A stretch of 64,000 bases of DNA from assembly GCF_900186585.1 (NCBI RefSeq), contig NZ_FYDD01000002.1, positions 62,001-126,000 of the forward strand, written 5' to 3'. This document shows, piece by piece, positions 33,536 through 42,793 of this stretch. The stretch is from Massiliimalia timonensis (GTDB taxonomy: Bacteria > Bacillota > Clostridia > Oscillospirales > Ruminococcaceae). Under the pieces are notes generated by a model. It saw only the letters and a list, made by a program, of their open reading frames with translations, was not told where the DNA came from and made no database searches. The position numbers and the translations under genes are program-made. Position 1 is the first letter of the stretch, and the number at the start of each line of letters is the position of its first letter.

Positions 33536-34080
33536 CAGTATCCATGCGGCTTTGAGGGCTTTTTGGGAGCAAAATCCGAAAAACCGTTTTACCGTAGATG
33601 TCCAAAAATAAACCAAATAAAATAGCGAGAAAGCGGAGCTTCCGCCTGGATTTTCAGGCCGGAGGCTCCACTTTTTTGCGTTTTTACCCTTTTTTTCTAC
33701 TGTCAGAAGTGTAGAAATTTCCGGCAGTTTCATAGATAGATCGACAGATCTCTTCACAAAAGAGGGCTTTTAAATCCTCAAATTACATGGGATTAGTACA
33801 TAGCTCCCTTTTTTAGAACCTCCCTGGCAAGCTGACGGGGAGGTTCTTCGCTTCTCCCCGTCTCTCAGACTCTCTCCCCCTGATATCTTACCAGCTGGGA
33901 AGAAGAATATAGCTTACGCTATATCTTCCTGAAAAATCACTTACAGAGCTAAGAAGCAGGTACAGAGAAATACCGGAAGACCATATGTTGTCGGTGTTTC
34001 TCTGTACCTGCTTCTTTCGTTGAGAAATTGATGGATTTGTGATATAATATATAAAGAAAAATAACTTTTTAGAAGGTGTA
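33536..34080. other. Gene-free stretch with a chain of hairpins
   Basis: No credible gene. It holds at least five inverted repeats: about 33634-33670 with T6 behind it; a short terminator-like hairpin near 33749-33774; 33816-33824 with 33837-33846; about 33899-33929; and a long one, 33951-33975 with 33992-34016, 23 of 25 arm positions paired. The last ends 72 bp before the TetR-type gene. The density of structures may reflect decayed terminators or an RNA gene; I recognise no known family. Confidence 0.5.
33701..33747 (+). repeat. Dispersed repeat, copy 1
   Basis: About 47 bp, with the core TTCCGGCAGTTTCATAGATA, shared with 46256-46302. Both copies are preceded by a T-rich run and followed by CACAAAA and a GGGCTTT terminator-like hairpin. 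It is probably the end of a mobile element or an old duplicated 3' flank. Confidence 0.7.
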
Positions 34081-34087
34081 AATCGCA

Positions 34088-34642
34088 ATGTCTCAGGTAA
34101 CAAAACGGGCGTTGGAGCAGTCCCTTAAAAATCTACTGCTGAAAAAGCCGCTTACAAAGATCACAGTAGGTGACATTACAGATGATTGTGGAATCAACCG
34201 TATGACCTTTTATTATCACTTCAAAGATATATATGATTTGGTCGAATGGTCGTGCCTGGAAGACGCCAAACGGGCGTTAGAGGAAAAGAAAACCTACGAT
34301 ACATGGCAGCAGGGATTTTTACAGATTTTTAAAGCGGTGCAGGAAAACAAACCGTTTATTCTGAATGTTTACCGTTGTGTTCACCGAGAGCAGGTTGAAA
34401 AATATTTGCAGCCGCTGGTGGATCAACTGCTTTTGAATGTTATTAACGAGGAGGCGATGGGGATAACGGTTCGAGACGAAGATAAGCAGTTTATTGCACA
34501 GGTTTATTCTTATATGTTTATCGGACTGATGCTCGACTGGATCAAGGACGATATGCACGAAGATCCGCAGCAGATTGTGGAAAAGCTATACAAGCTGATA
34601 AAAGGCTCTGTGTCGATGGCTCTTTCCAGATTCAAACTCTAA
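34088..34642 (+). CDS. TetR-family regulator, DhaS-like
   Basis: 184 residues: HTH 'LKNLLLKKPLTKITVGDITDDCGINRMTFYYHFKDIYDLVEWS' and a C-terminal helical domain with 'VYSYMFIGLMLDWIKDDMHEDPQQIVEKLYKLIKGSVSMALSRF', the pattern of the DhaS-like/TetR_C_7 group. It lies 146 bp before oleate hydratase on the same strand and probably senses a fatty acid or related compound and controls that gene. A weak terminator-like hairpin (about 34687-34721, T7) separates the two. Confidence 0.88.
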   Translation: MSQVTKRALEQSLKNLLLKKPLTKITVGDITDDCGINRMTFYYHFKDIYDLVEWSCLEDAKRALEEKKTYDTWQQGFLQIFKAVQENKPFILNVYRCVHREQVEKYLQPLVDQLLLNVINEEAMGITVRDEDKQFIAQVYSYMFIGLMLDWIKDDMHEDPQQIVEKLYKLIKGSVSMALSRFKL

Positions 34643-34727
34643 TTTTATCATTTTAACGGTGTTGATAAAACTTTTTACATCTTCTAGTCCCGTGATAAGA
34701 ATTTTGTCACGAGGCTTTTTTTGTTTA

Positions 34728-34755
34728 TTGTGCCTCTGACGGGAGTAGGTATAAT
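34728..34755 (+). promoter_or_regulatory. Promoter of oleate hydratase
   Basis: TTGTGC (34728-34733), 16-bp spacer, TATAAT (34750-34755), 33 bp before the ATG. The spacer holds CCTCTGACGGGAGTAGG, which could bind the neighbouring TetR-type protein. Confidence 0.55.
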
Positions 34756-34788
34756 GAAAACAGAAAGAAAAAACAGGAGGTTTTCGTT

Positions 34789-36582
34789 ATGTATTACTCT
34801 GCAGGAACTTATGAATCATTTGCCCATCCCGAGAAACCAAAGGATGTAGATAAAAAATCCGCTTACATTATTGGCACGGGGCTGGCCGGGCTGACCGTCG
34901 CTTTCTATCTTGTCCGTGACGGACAGATGAAGGGGGAGCATATCCATCTGCTTGAAAAGCTGGAGCTTGCCGGCGGCAGCTGCGACGGACGCAAGGATGT
35001 GACAAAAGGCTTCTTCATGCGCGGGGGCCGTGAAATGGATAACCACTTCGAGGTCATGTGGGATACCTTCCGGGATGTGCCTTCTATTGAAACACCAGGG
35101 ATTTCGGTGTTGGACGAGTATTACTGGCTCAATAAGCACGATCCGAACTATTCTCTTTGCCGCGCTACGGTAAACTGCGGCGAGGACGCCCATACAGACA
35201 AGAAGTTTTTACTGGATAAAGACTCGGCAATAGCTTTGTCCAAGCTGTTCTTAACACAGGAAAAGGATTTAGAAAATAAAATGATTTCCGATGTACTTCC
35301 TAAATCTTTCTGGAACACAAATTTCTGGCTCTATTGGCAGACTATGTTTGCCTTCCAGCGCTGGTCGAGCGCTTTGGAAATGAAGCGTTACCTTTGCCGT
35401 TATGTGCATCATATTGACGGTCTGCCGGATTTCAGCGCCCTGCGTTTCACCAAATACAACCAATATGAGAGTATGATCCTGCCATTGGTAAAATATCTTG
35501 AGAATCATGGCGTACAAATTGAGTACGGTATGGACGTAAAAAATGTCGTGATACAAACCGAGGGCGATAAGAAAATTGCAAAGCAGATCCTTTATGTAAA
35601 AGACGGTAAGGAGCAGAGCATTGACCTGATTGAGGATGATCTTGTATTTATTACCAACGGCTGCTGTACCGATACTTCCTGTTACGGCGACCAGACCCAC
35701 GTCCCGGACTTGTCTGTTATTCACAACGGATGCGGCGAATCGTGGGATATGTGGAAGTCCATCGCCTCACAAGCCGAGCATGGAGAGTTCGGAAATCCGG
35801 ATGCCTTCTGCAGCAATATCGATGCCACCAATTGGATGAGTGCAACCGTAGAGACATCCAACGAGGAAATTATCCGACATATTATGAATGTCTGCAAACG
35901 TGACCCACGCTCTGGAAAGGTAACGACCGGCGGTATTGTAACCGTTAAGGACAGCACCGACAACTGGTATCTTTCCTGGACGATCAACCGTCAGCCTCAG
36001 TTCAAATCCCAAGATAAAAACATGATTTTGGTATGGCTTTATGCGCTCAATACAAATAAAGAGGGCAACTACATGAAAAAAGCGATGCGTGATTGTACCG
36101 GCGAAGAGGTCTGCTGTGAGTGGCTATACCATATCGGCGTTCCGACTGATAAAATTGAAGCTCTCGCCAAGAACGCCTGCAACACCACAACCTGCTTTAT
36201 GCCGTATATCAACGCCTTTTTCCAGCCGAGAAAAGAATGCGATCGTCCGAAAGTAGTGCCGGACGGTGCCGTGAACTTCGCTTTCATCGGTCAATTTGCC
36301 GAGACACCGCGGGATACCATTTTCACTACCGAGTATTCCATGCGTACGGGTATGGAGTCTGTTTATACCCTGCTGGATATTGACCGCGGCGTACCGGAGG
36401 TTTGGGGCAGCAAATACGACGTGCGTGAGATTCTGCGCGCCTGCTATTATGCCATTGACAAAAAGCCGTTATTGGAGGCGGAATTGCCCTTTGCAGAAAA
36501 GGAGTTGCTGAAGCTCGTTATAAAAAAAGTGAAAGGCACCGATTTGGAGCTTTTACTGAAAGACAGCGGTTTAATCAAATAA
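34789..36582 (+). CDS. ohyA: Oleate hydratase (FAD-dependent fatty acid double-bond hydratase)
   Basis: 597 residues, normal for the family. FAD-binding Rossmann motif 'AYIIGTGLAGLTVAFYLVRDG', followed by 'LLEKLELAGGSCDG' and 'GFFMRGGREMDNHFEVMWD', which carries the catalytic-loop Glu. Further conserved blocks are 'FQRWSSALEMKRYLCRYVHHIDGLPD', 'RTKYNQYESMILPL'-like and 'FAETPRDTIFTTEYSMRTGMESVYTLL'. It adds water to the C9 double bond of oleate to give 10-hydroxystearate, a detoxification reaction common in gut bacteria. AGGAGG lies before ATG 34789. Cytosolic or peripherally membrane-bound; no signal peptide. A terminator (36713-36750) follows. Confidence 0.97.
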   Translation: MYYSAGTYESFAHPEKPKDVDKKSAYIIGTGLAGLTVAFYLVRDGQMKGEHIHLLEKLELAGGSCDGRKDVTKGFFMRGGREMDNHFEVMWDTFRDVPSIETPGISVLDEYYWLNKHDPNYSLCRATVNCGEDAHTDKKFLLDKDSAIALSKLFLTQEKDLENKMISDVLPKSFWNTNFWLYWQTMFAFQRWSSALEMKRYLCRYVHHIDGLPDFSALRFTKYNQYESMILPLVKYLENHGVQIEYGMDVKNVVIQTEGDKKIAKQILYVKDGKEQSIDLIEDDLVFITNGCCTDTSCYGDQTHVPDLSVIHNGCGESWDMWKSIASQAEHGEFGNPDAFCSNIDATNWMSATVETSNEEIIRHIMNVCKRDPRSGKVTTGGIVTVKDSTDNWYLSWTINRQPQFKSQDKNMILVWLYALNTNKEGNYMKKAMRDCTGEEVCCEWLYHIGVPTDKIEALAKNACNTTTCFMPYINAFFQPRKECDRPKVVPDGAVNFAFIGQFAETPRDTIFTTEYSMRTGMESVYTLLDIDRGVPEVWGSKYDVREILRACYYAIDKKPLLEAELPFAEKELLKLVIKKVKGTDLELLLKDSGLIK

Positions 36583-37671
36583 AAGTATGTGTATCGAGGC
36601 CGAAATTTGAAGCTCGAAAATGGAAAGCCAAAAAGTAAAACAGTTCTATTCTGAACCCAGAATTCTCATTTTCAGCGGGTATCTTTTTTGTTAACGCTTC
36701 CCATGATTTAAGGCCCGCAAATCCCATAACAACGGGGTTTGTGGGCTTTTTGTTTTTCTAAGGTTTTGATTTTGGTCTTTGTTTGGTGTTTACTTATGCA
36801 AAAACAAACACCAAACTATGAGAATGTGTAAAATGAAAAAATACTATAAATGCCTTTATAATGAGGGCGGCTCTTTTTGAACCCCTAAAAAACACTTTGG
36901 AACGGATGACGCCTGATTTCATTTTATGCCTTAACTTCTGATTGATATTTATAAAAATGGTTGCTTTATACATAATTAGTAAAAAATATTTTTGGCGGCC
37001 TGTTTTTAGACAGGTCTTTCTTATATATGAGAGGTTTATTTTGGATCAACAAATCCTCATAGTGGACAGGAGTTTTATGATCTCGTGAACGATGTGGACA
37101 CTTTTCATTATGGAACTCTATGTATTGTCAAATTATTCTGACATAAGCTGAAAAAGGTTGTTGTATACCTTGTCATTTCTTAACAGTTTAGTGAATATAT
37201 CTAAGATATACTAGCCTCCACGATCACTGTGGACCTACGATTTTTTGGAATAAAACAATTTTATGAGAGATATGATAGTCAGATTAAAAAACGATTGAGA
37301 AACTTTCTTTTTTCTGATTTTTCCGTAACTTCTACGTTTCACTGAATGAATCGTATGTGCAGTATTTGTGGCTCTTTGGAGATTGAACAAATTATATTCA
37401 AATTTAGAAAAAGTAACAGAAAATATATCTATCTGAAAACGGGGCCTCGCCTGATTCTTTAGGCGAGGCCCCGTTTTTTTGTTGATTATTAAAAAACGAT
37501 ATGTATAAAAAATAGAAATTTTATGGGATGATTTTTGGGTATTATATCTTGAGAACCGAAGATTTTAAAGTAAATTAGAAGAATTTTGATTTTTCTGAAC
37601 AGAAGATTAAGATATACTTAACATTAGGTATCACTCCATGTCGGATATTTTAAATTAGAAAGGAGCCTGTT
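36583..37671. other. 1.09-kb AT-rich gene-free region with two orphan terminators
   Basis: No coding frame with codon structure is visible. Hairpins with T runs lie at 36713-36750 (GCCCGCAAATCCC stem) and 37441-37480. The first serves ohyA; the second has no upstream gene, so a small unannotated transcript may start between them. Otherwise I see nothing recognisable. Confidence 0.5.
37441..37480 (+). terminator. Strong terminator without an obvious upstream gene
   Basis: 12-bp GC-rich stem GGGGCCTCGCCT (37441-37452) with 37461-37472, then GT7. Confidence 0.85.
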
Positions 37672-39414
37672 ATGAAAAAAATTCATTTTCCGGTGCTTCC
37701 CATTAAAACAGCATTATCTATTTCCTTTGTTTCGGTATTTTTCCTGTTTTTTATGGTAGTCAGTACGATCATGTTTTATACCAGTGAAAAAATGGTGACA
37801 GACAGCACCCGGCAGCTTGCTCATCAGGAAGTAGAAGAAGTACAGCAAAGAGTGAATACCTATCTGTCCGAGATAAAGGTTTTAGCTTCTTCACTTGCGT
37901 ACAATTCCAATATCGTTGAATATGTAAAAACAGCAGGGCATTCCGATTTCGAGAAAACAGACTGGCACCGGCGGCTTAACTATGTTGTGACAGGGTCTAT
38001 TATCAAGGAAAAAGGGATGCATTCGGTCGGCGTTTTTTCCCGGAAAGAGGTAGAAGGTCTTTATTTTGGAGATACATCTATGCAGAGCGTATACCAGACA
38101 AGACAGATGTATCCGCAATATTCCAGGCTTGATGAGATAGGGGAGGAATGCGTGTGGATTCCCCCGTTCCAATTAAAATATAGCGCGCACAAGCTGGTGG
38201 CTCTGCAATACCGTATTGTAGATGTTGATACCTTTCAGGAACTAGGGGTGTTAACTGTCAATTTAAAAACGCTATATCTGAATAATCTGTTGTCCCGGTA
38301 TGGTATGGCCGGTTATCTTTATCTGGCGGATGAAAACGGGGAGATCATCGCACAGAATAAAAGCGAAACTCTTCCTTTGAAAGAGATCACAAAGGAAATT
38401 GATCGGGCAGGAGAAAATGATGTAACACATGTGATCGATGGGGAAAAGTACATTATTTCCTATGACACACTTCCTGTAACAGGTTGGAGGATGATTGGCC
38501 TGATTCCCATTCGGGAACTGCAAAATAATATACGTAACGGGCAGATTTTGATGATTACCTCGATGCTGGTCGGGGCGGTGCTTGTGATTGTGCTGTCACT
38601 GATCATTTCGGCGAAAATATCCAGGCCCATTGCGCTGCTGACCGAAGGGATGAAAGCGATTCAATGCGATAATTTGGGAATACGGATCCAAGATCAAACC
38701 TTTTTGGAAACGAAGCGTTTAAGCCAAGGTTTTAATGAAATGCTGGACGATATTAACGAGCTGTTAATTAAAACCTATCAGCAGGAATTGATGGAGCGTG
38801 ATATTCGTTTAGAAGCACTACAGGCAAAAATCAGCCCGCATTTTCTTTATAATACTTTGGAAACGATCAACGCACTGCTCATTTTAGAGGAAAATTATGA
38901 AACCAGCAATTTGGTATCCAGTCTGGCAGAACTTCTTCGCTATTCGATCAGCGACTCCAAGCAGATCATGACGGTGGAAGAAGAGCTGAGGTATATTAAA
39001 GATTACCTTTATATCCACAAGGTCCGGTTTGGGGACCGATTTGAATATCGCATAGAAATGGATGAGGAAGTTCGTTCCTGCAAGATCATGAAAATGCTGA
39101 TCCAGTCCATTGTGGAAAATGCCGTGATCCATGGAATCGAGAACAAGGTAGGGAAAGGCGAGGTATTTATCAACGCAAAGTCAGAGAATGGCGAGGTTTA
39201 CATTTCGGTCAAAGACAACGGGATAGGGATGACTCAGGAAAAGGTGGCTGAGATCTTATCCCAGAAACCGCCGACGCAGGCAGAATGCCGGATCGGTTTA
39301 CGGAACGTGATCAGCAGGATCCATTTGCATTATGGAGAAACATATGGAGTAACGATCCAAAGCACGCCCATGATCGGGACAACCGTTCTTATCCATGTGC
39401 CGGGAAATAGATAG
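37672..39414 (+). CDS. YesM-type sensor histidine kinase of sugar module 1
   Basis: 580 residues. Membrane helix 'ALSISFVSVFFLFFMVVSTIMF' near the N-terminus, an extracellular dCACHE-type sensor of about 250 residues, a second helix 'ILMITSMLVGAVLVIVLSLIIS', HAMP, then a His_kinase domain with phosphoacceptor in 'ISPHFLYNTLETINALL' and an HATPase domain ('IVENAVIHGIE', 'VKDNGIGMTQEKV', 'RIGLRNVISRIHLHYG'). Such kinases sense carbohydrates and act through an AraC-type partner; that gene follows after 12 nt. AAGGAG lies before ATG 37672. Confidence 0.95.
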   Translation: MKKIHFPVLPIKTALSISFVSVFFLFFMVVSTIMFYTSEKMVTDSTRQLAHQEVEEVQQRVNTYLSEIKVLASSLAYNSNIVEYVKTAGHSDFEKTDWHRRLNYVVTGSIIKEKGMHSVGVFSRKEVEGLYFGDTSMQSVYQTRQMYPQYSRLDEIGEECVWIPPFQLKYSAHKLVALQYRIVDVDTFQELGVLTVNLKTLYLNNLLSRYGMAGYLYLADENGEIIAQNKSETLPLKEITKEIDRAGENDVTHVIDGEKYIISYDTLPVTGWRMIGLIPIRELQNNIRNGQILMITSMLVGAVLVIVLSLIISAKISRPIALLTEGMKAIQCDNLGIRIQDQTFLETKRLSQGFNEMLDDINELLIKTYQQELMERDIRLEALQAKISPHFLYNTLETINALLILEENYETSNLVSSLAELLRYSISDSKQIMTVEEELRYIKDYLYIHKVRFGDRFEYRIEMDEEVRSCKIMKMLIQSIVENAVIHGIENKVGKGEVFINAKSENGEVYISVKDNGIGMTQEKVAEILSQKPPTQAECRIGLRNVISRIHLHYGETYGVTIQSTPMIGTTVLIHVPGNR

Positions 39415-39426
39415 GAGGAGATAACA

Positions 39427-40257
39427 GTGATTCGTATCATGTTAGTAGATGATGAACACCTGATTCGGGCTGGATTAAAGAGCACGATCGAAAAGATTTC
39501 TGCGGAGTACCAAATCGTTGCGGAAGCCGCCAATGGGTATGAAGCAAAAGAGAAGATATCATTTTGCCAGCCTGACATTGTGGTTTTGGATATTAAAATG
39601 CCGGGGATTAGCGGGATAGAGCTGGGGGAATGGATCAAAAAGAATTATCCTGAAAAATATATTGTTTTTTTAAGCGGATATGCAGAATTTTCTTTTGTAC
39701 AGTCCGCGATTCGGTTGGGAGCGGTAGACTATATTTTGAAGCCGACTCGAAAAGAACAGGTCGAAACCGTGCTGCAGAAGATCAGGGAGCAGATTTATAA
39801 AAAGCAGAATCGGGAGGCATATACGGACTTACTAGTATGTCAAAACAACCAGCTTTACCCGAAGAAAGATAGGCTTGAAGAATATGGGATTTGTATTTTT
39901 GAGGAAATACTGGTAGTAAAAAATGTGACCTATCGGGCGGTAGAATACATCAATCGGCATTATGCGCAGAATATCAGCCTGATCCATTTAAGCGAGAACC
40001 TTTTTATCAATCAAACCTATTTAAGCGAATTGTTCAAAAAGGAAACTCATATTCCATTCGCTGTATATGGTACGATCACCAGATTAGAGCATGCTAGGGT
40101 ATTGATTTTGAATGATCCCCATTTAAAGGTATATGAAATCGCTCAAATGGTTGGTATGGAGGATTCCAAATATTTCAGCCAGGTTTTCAAAAAATATTTA
40201 GGAGTAAAGCCATCAGAATACCGTGCTGTTTTTCAAACGGAAAACAATGAAAAATAA
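39427..40257 (+). CDS. YesN-type response regulator (receiver plus AraC HTH), short form
   Basis: 276 residues from GTG 39427 (AGGAGG upstream). Receiver domain with DD (8-9), phosphoacceptor Asp55 and 'KPTRKEQVE', then a short linker and an AraC-type double HTH ('ISLIHLSENLFINQTYLSELFKKETHIPFAVYGTITRLEHARVLI', 'YEIAQMVGMEDSKYFSQVFKKYLGVKPSEYR'). The middle domain found in the longer partner at 48355 is absent. It probably activates the ABC importer genes that begin 172 bp downstream. Confidence 0.95.
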   Translation: MIRIMLVDDEHLIRAGLKSTIEKISAEYQIVAEAANGYEAKEKISFCQPDIVVLDIKMPGISGIELGEWIKKNYPEKYIVFLSGYAEFSFVQSAIRLGAVDYILKPTRKEQVETVLQKIREQIYKKQNREAYTDLLVCQNNQLYPKKDRLEEYGICIFEEILVVKNVTYRAVEYINRHYAQNISLIHLSENLFINQTYLSELFKKETHIPFAVYGTITRLEHARVLILNDPHLKVYEIAQMVGMEDSKYFSQVFKKYLGVKPSEYRAVFQTENNEK

Positions 40258-40428
40258 AAAACAGAAGTTATATTGCATAAAAATATAAAAACATAAAACC
40301 AAATATAAGTACTATATGCCGAAGATTTTGAAATAAATCAAAATTTTTTCGCGTAGTATTCTGACTGCGGTTACGTTACAATAAAAACAACAGGATAAAC
40401 TGCTGGCATCTATAAAGGAGGAAAAAAG

Positions 40429-41781
40429 ATGAAATATTCAAGGAAAGCATTAGCGATACTTCTTTGTGCAGGTTTAGCAGCTTCTGCATTGGCCGGTTGC
40501 GGGAAGAGTAATAGTGGCACATCAGAAAATGCAGGGGATGGAAAAACAGGGGAAACCGTGAAACTGATCTGGTTTACAGAACAGATGGATGACGTACAGC
40601 ACGCACGCTGGATGAAATATGTGGTGACCCCATTCAATGAGGCGAATCCCGGATATGAAGTGGAAATTTCGGCTACGGCAGATTATGAGCAGGTATTAAA
40701 AGTACAGATGGCCGCTAAAAATGGTCCGGATATCTGCAACATGGGTGGACCGACTATCACCAGCGAATATGTAAAGGGTGATAAAGTTCTGGATTTGACA
40801 AATTATGTGACAGAATCCGGGCTGGATCAGGTGATTTTCCAGTGGGCGTTAGATTCTTGCAAGGTCGATGGGAAGATCTACTCGATCCCCAATTCCTATG
40901 AGGCATTGATGCTTTGGTACAATGTTGATATGTTTGAAGAAAATGGTTGGACTGCCCCAACGAATTATGAGGAACTGAAGTCGCTGTGTAACGCGATCCA
41001 GGAGAAAAACCTGATCCCCATTGCCTTTGGGACCTCTGACTTTAAGGCGATCAACGAACAGTTTGTGTCAGTAGCTTTCGCGGATTACGCAGGACGGGAC
41101 AACGTAGTGAAAGCCTTGAACGGGGAAATGAAATGGACGGATCCTATTTTTCAGGACTCTATCGACTGCCTGAATACAATGTGGCAGAATGGCTGGATCA
41201 ATGATAAGAAATCCCATGCGATCAGTGACGAGGACAGCAATGCGCTGTTTTATTCTCAGCAGGCGGCAATGAGGATGACCGGAACATGGCAGCTTGGTAC
41301 CTATGCAAACCAAATCAAAGATTTTAAATATGATGCGGTACCGTTCCCGTCTTTACGGGAAGGAGTTCCGCCAACGCTACCGCTGGGTGCCGGAGGCGTT
41401 ATTGCGATCAACGCAAACACCAAATATCCCGACGTCTGCTGGAAATTTATCCAGTCTATGTTTGACAACAAAGAACTGCATGCACAGGCTGTTGCTGAAG
41501 GAGCGCAGACTTTGCCGATGGATATTCCGGAAGAGCTTTATCCGGATACGATGAACCCTGTTGACAAAACCATCATCGGTATGCTGGAAGAAACTCAGAA
41601 GGATTTATCTGCGGCAGGACATGTTATGTGGACTTACTGGCCAGCAGAAACCAGACAGTACATGATGGACAATATAGAAAAGATTTATTTAGGGGAATTG
41701 ACCAGCAAGGAATATCTGGAAAAAACTCAGGAGATCTTTGACAAGGAGTTAGCAGATGGAAAAGTCCCGGTAGTATCATAA
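40429..41781 (+). CDS. Sugar ABC transporter substrate-binding lipoprotein (module 1)
   Basis: 450 residues. Signal peptide with lipobox ending at Cys24 (ALAGC), then a family 1 extracellular binding protein ('TVKLIWFTEQMDDVQHARWMKYVVTPFNEANPGYEVEI', 'GPDICNMGGP', 'KIYSIPNSYEALMLWYNVDMFEENGWTAPTNYEELKSLC'). It captures an oligosaccharide outside the cell for the two permeases that follow. AGGAGG precedes ATG 40429. A hairpin between it and the permeases may raise its expression relative to theirs. Confidence 0.95.
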   Translation: MKYSRKALAILLCAGLAASALAGCGKSNSGTSENAGDGKTGETVKLIWFTEQMDDVQHARWMKYVVTPFNEANPGYEVEISATADYEQVLKVQMAAKNGPDICNMGGPTITSEYVKGDKVLDLTNYVTESGLDQVIFQWALDSCKVDGKIYSIPNSYEALMLWYNVDMFEENGWTAPTNYEELKSLCNAIQEKNLIPIAFGTSDFKAINEQFVSVAFADYAGRDNVVKALNGEMKWTDPIFQDSIDCLNTMWQNGWINDKKSHAISDEDSNALFYSQQAAMRMTGTWQLGTYANQIKDFKYDAVPFPSLREGVPPTLPLGAGGVIAINANTKYPDVCWKFIQSMFDNKELHAQAVAEGAQTLPMDIPEELYPDTMNPVDKTIIGMLEETQKDLSAAGHVMWTYWPAETRQYMMDNIEKIYLGELTSKEYLEKTQEIFDKELADGKVPVVS

Positions 41782-41812
41782 TATCGGCAAGGGATTCTAC
41801 TGGTATATCAAA

Positions 41813-41858
41813 GGCTGTATGCTGTCAGGGGATAACACGGCGGCATACAGCCCTTTTT
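41813..41858 (+). terminator. Intra-operon hairpin/partial terminator behind the binding protein
   Basis: Stem GGCTGTATGC (41813-41822) with GCATACAGCC (41843-41852), then T5. Such hairpins usually give excess of the binding protein over the permeases. Confidence 0.7.
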
Positions 41859-41884
41859 AAGAAAATAATTTTGGTGGTGAAACT

Positions 41885-42793
41885 ATGAGAAGCAGCCTAT
41901 TGAAAAATAAAAGCGAGCTGAAGCGTTGGGCTGGACTTTTATTTGTGCTGCCGGCCTTTATTTATCATTTTATCGTTGTAATCGTTCCTTCCATAAAGAC
42001 CTTGTACCTGTCCTTTTTTGATTGGAATGGAATTGGAAATCCAACTTTTATCGGTTTGGATAATTTTATTGAAATGTTTACAGCAGATGAGGTGCTTCCG
42101 GTCGCACTGAAAAATACAACGGTTTGGACGCTGTGGTTTGTAACTGTTCCGATCATCCTTTCTTTATTTGTAGCGGTTTGGGTATCTGGAGTAAAACGCC
42201 CAAAGGTGCAGATGTTTTATCGCACGACTTATTTTTTGCCCTATGTTCTTTCTGCTGCGATTGCGGGGAAAATTTGGTCAAATTTTTATAACCCATATTA
42301 TGGCTTTTCTACGATTTTTAAAACAATGGGTCTGGATAATCTGGCAGAAGTTATGTGGCTTGGGGACTCCAAGATCGCCCTGTTTTCTGTTATTTTTGTC
42401 AGCAACTGGAGCTGGTGGGGTTTTGTGATGGTGCTGTTTGTGTCCGCTTTACAGCAGATAGACCCCGCTTTGTATGAAGCGGCCAGTATTGACGGAGCCG
42501 GCAGGGTAAAGCTGTTTTGGCACATTACGATTCCAGGCGTTAGCCCAACGATCGTATTTATTGTGGCCATGAGCCTGATGTGGTCGATCCTTTCCTTTGA
42601 CTTTGTATGGGTCATGACGATGGGCGGCCCAGGACAGGCAACAGAACTGTTATCGACATGGATCTATAAAAATGCATTTGTCAATTACCGTGCAGGCTAT
42701 GCCAATGCTATCTGTGTTTTGCAGACTATCATCGTGATGGTGATTTTCTTTATCAATCAATTTGTGCGGAAGAAGGTGGAGGAAGCGGTATGA
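41885..42793 (+). CDS. Sugar ABC transporter permease, MalF-like (module 1)
   Basis: 302 residues with six membrane helices and the permease coupling motif 'YEAASIDGAGRVKLFWHITIPGVSPT' contacting the ATPase. The first helix ('WAGLLFVLPAFIYHFIVVIV') matches the MalF/UgpA group. The next gene starts in its last codons. No ATPase is encoded nearby, so a shared MsmX-type ATPase elsewhere must power the importer. Confidence 0.95.
   Translation: MRSSLLKNKSELKRWAGLLFVLPAFIYHFIVVIVPSIKTLYLSFFDWNGIGNPTFIGLDNFIEMFTADEVLPVALKNTTVWTLWFVTVPIILSLFVAVWVSGVKRPKVQMFYRTTYFLPYVLSAAIAGKIWSNFYNPYYGFSTIFKTMGLDNLAEVMWLGDSKIALFSVIFVSNWSWWGFVMVLFVSALQQIDPALYEAASIDGAGRVKLFWHITIPGVSPTIVFIVAMSLMWSILSFDFVWVMTMGGPGQATELLSTWIYKNAFVNYRAGYANAICVLQTIIVMVIFFINQFVRKKVEEAV

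Noticed and set aside
33951-34016. Long hairpin as an IS end or MITE
   Set aside because: No target duplication or known terminal repeat could be found around it, so it is left as an unexplained structure.
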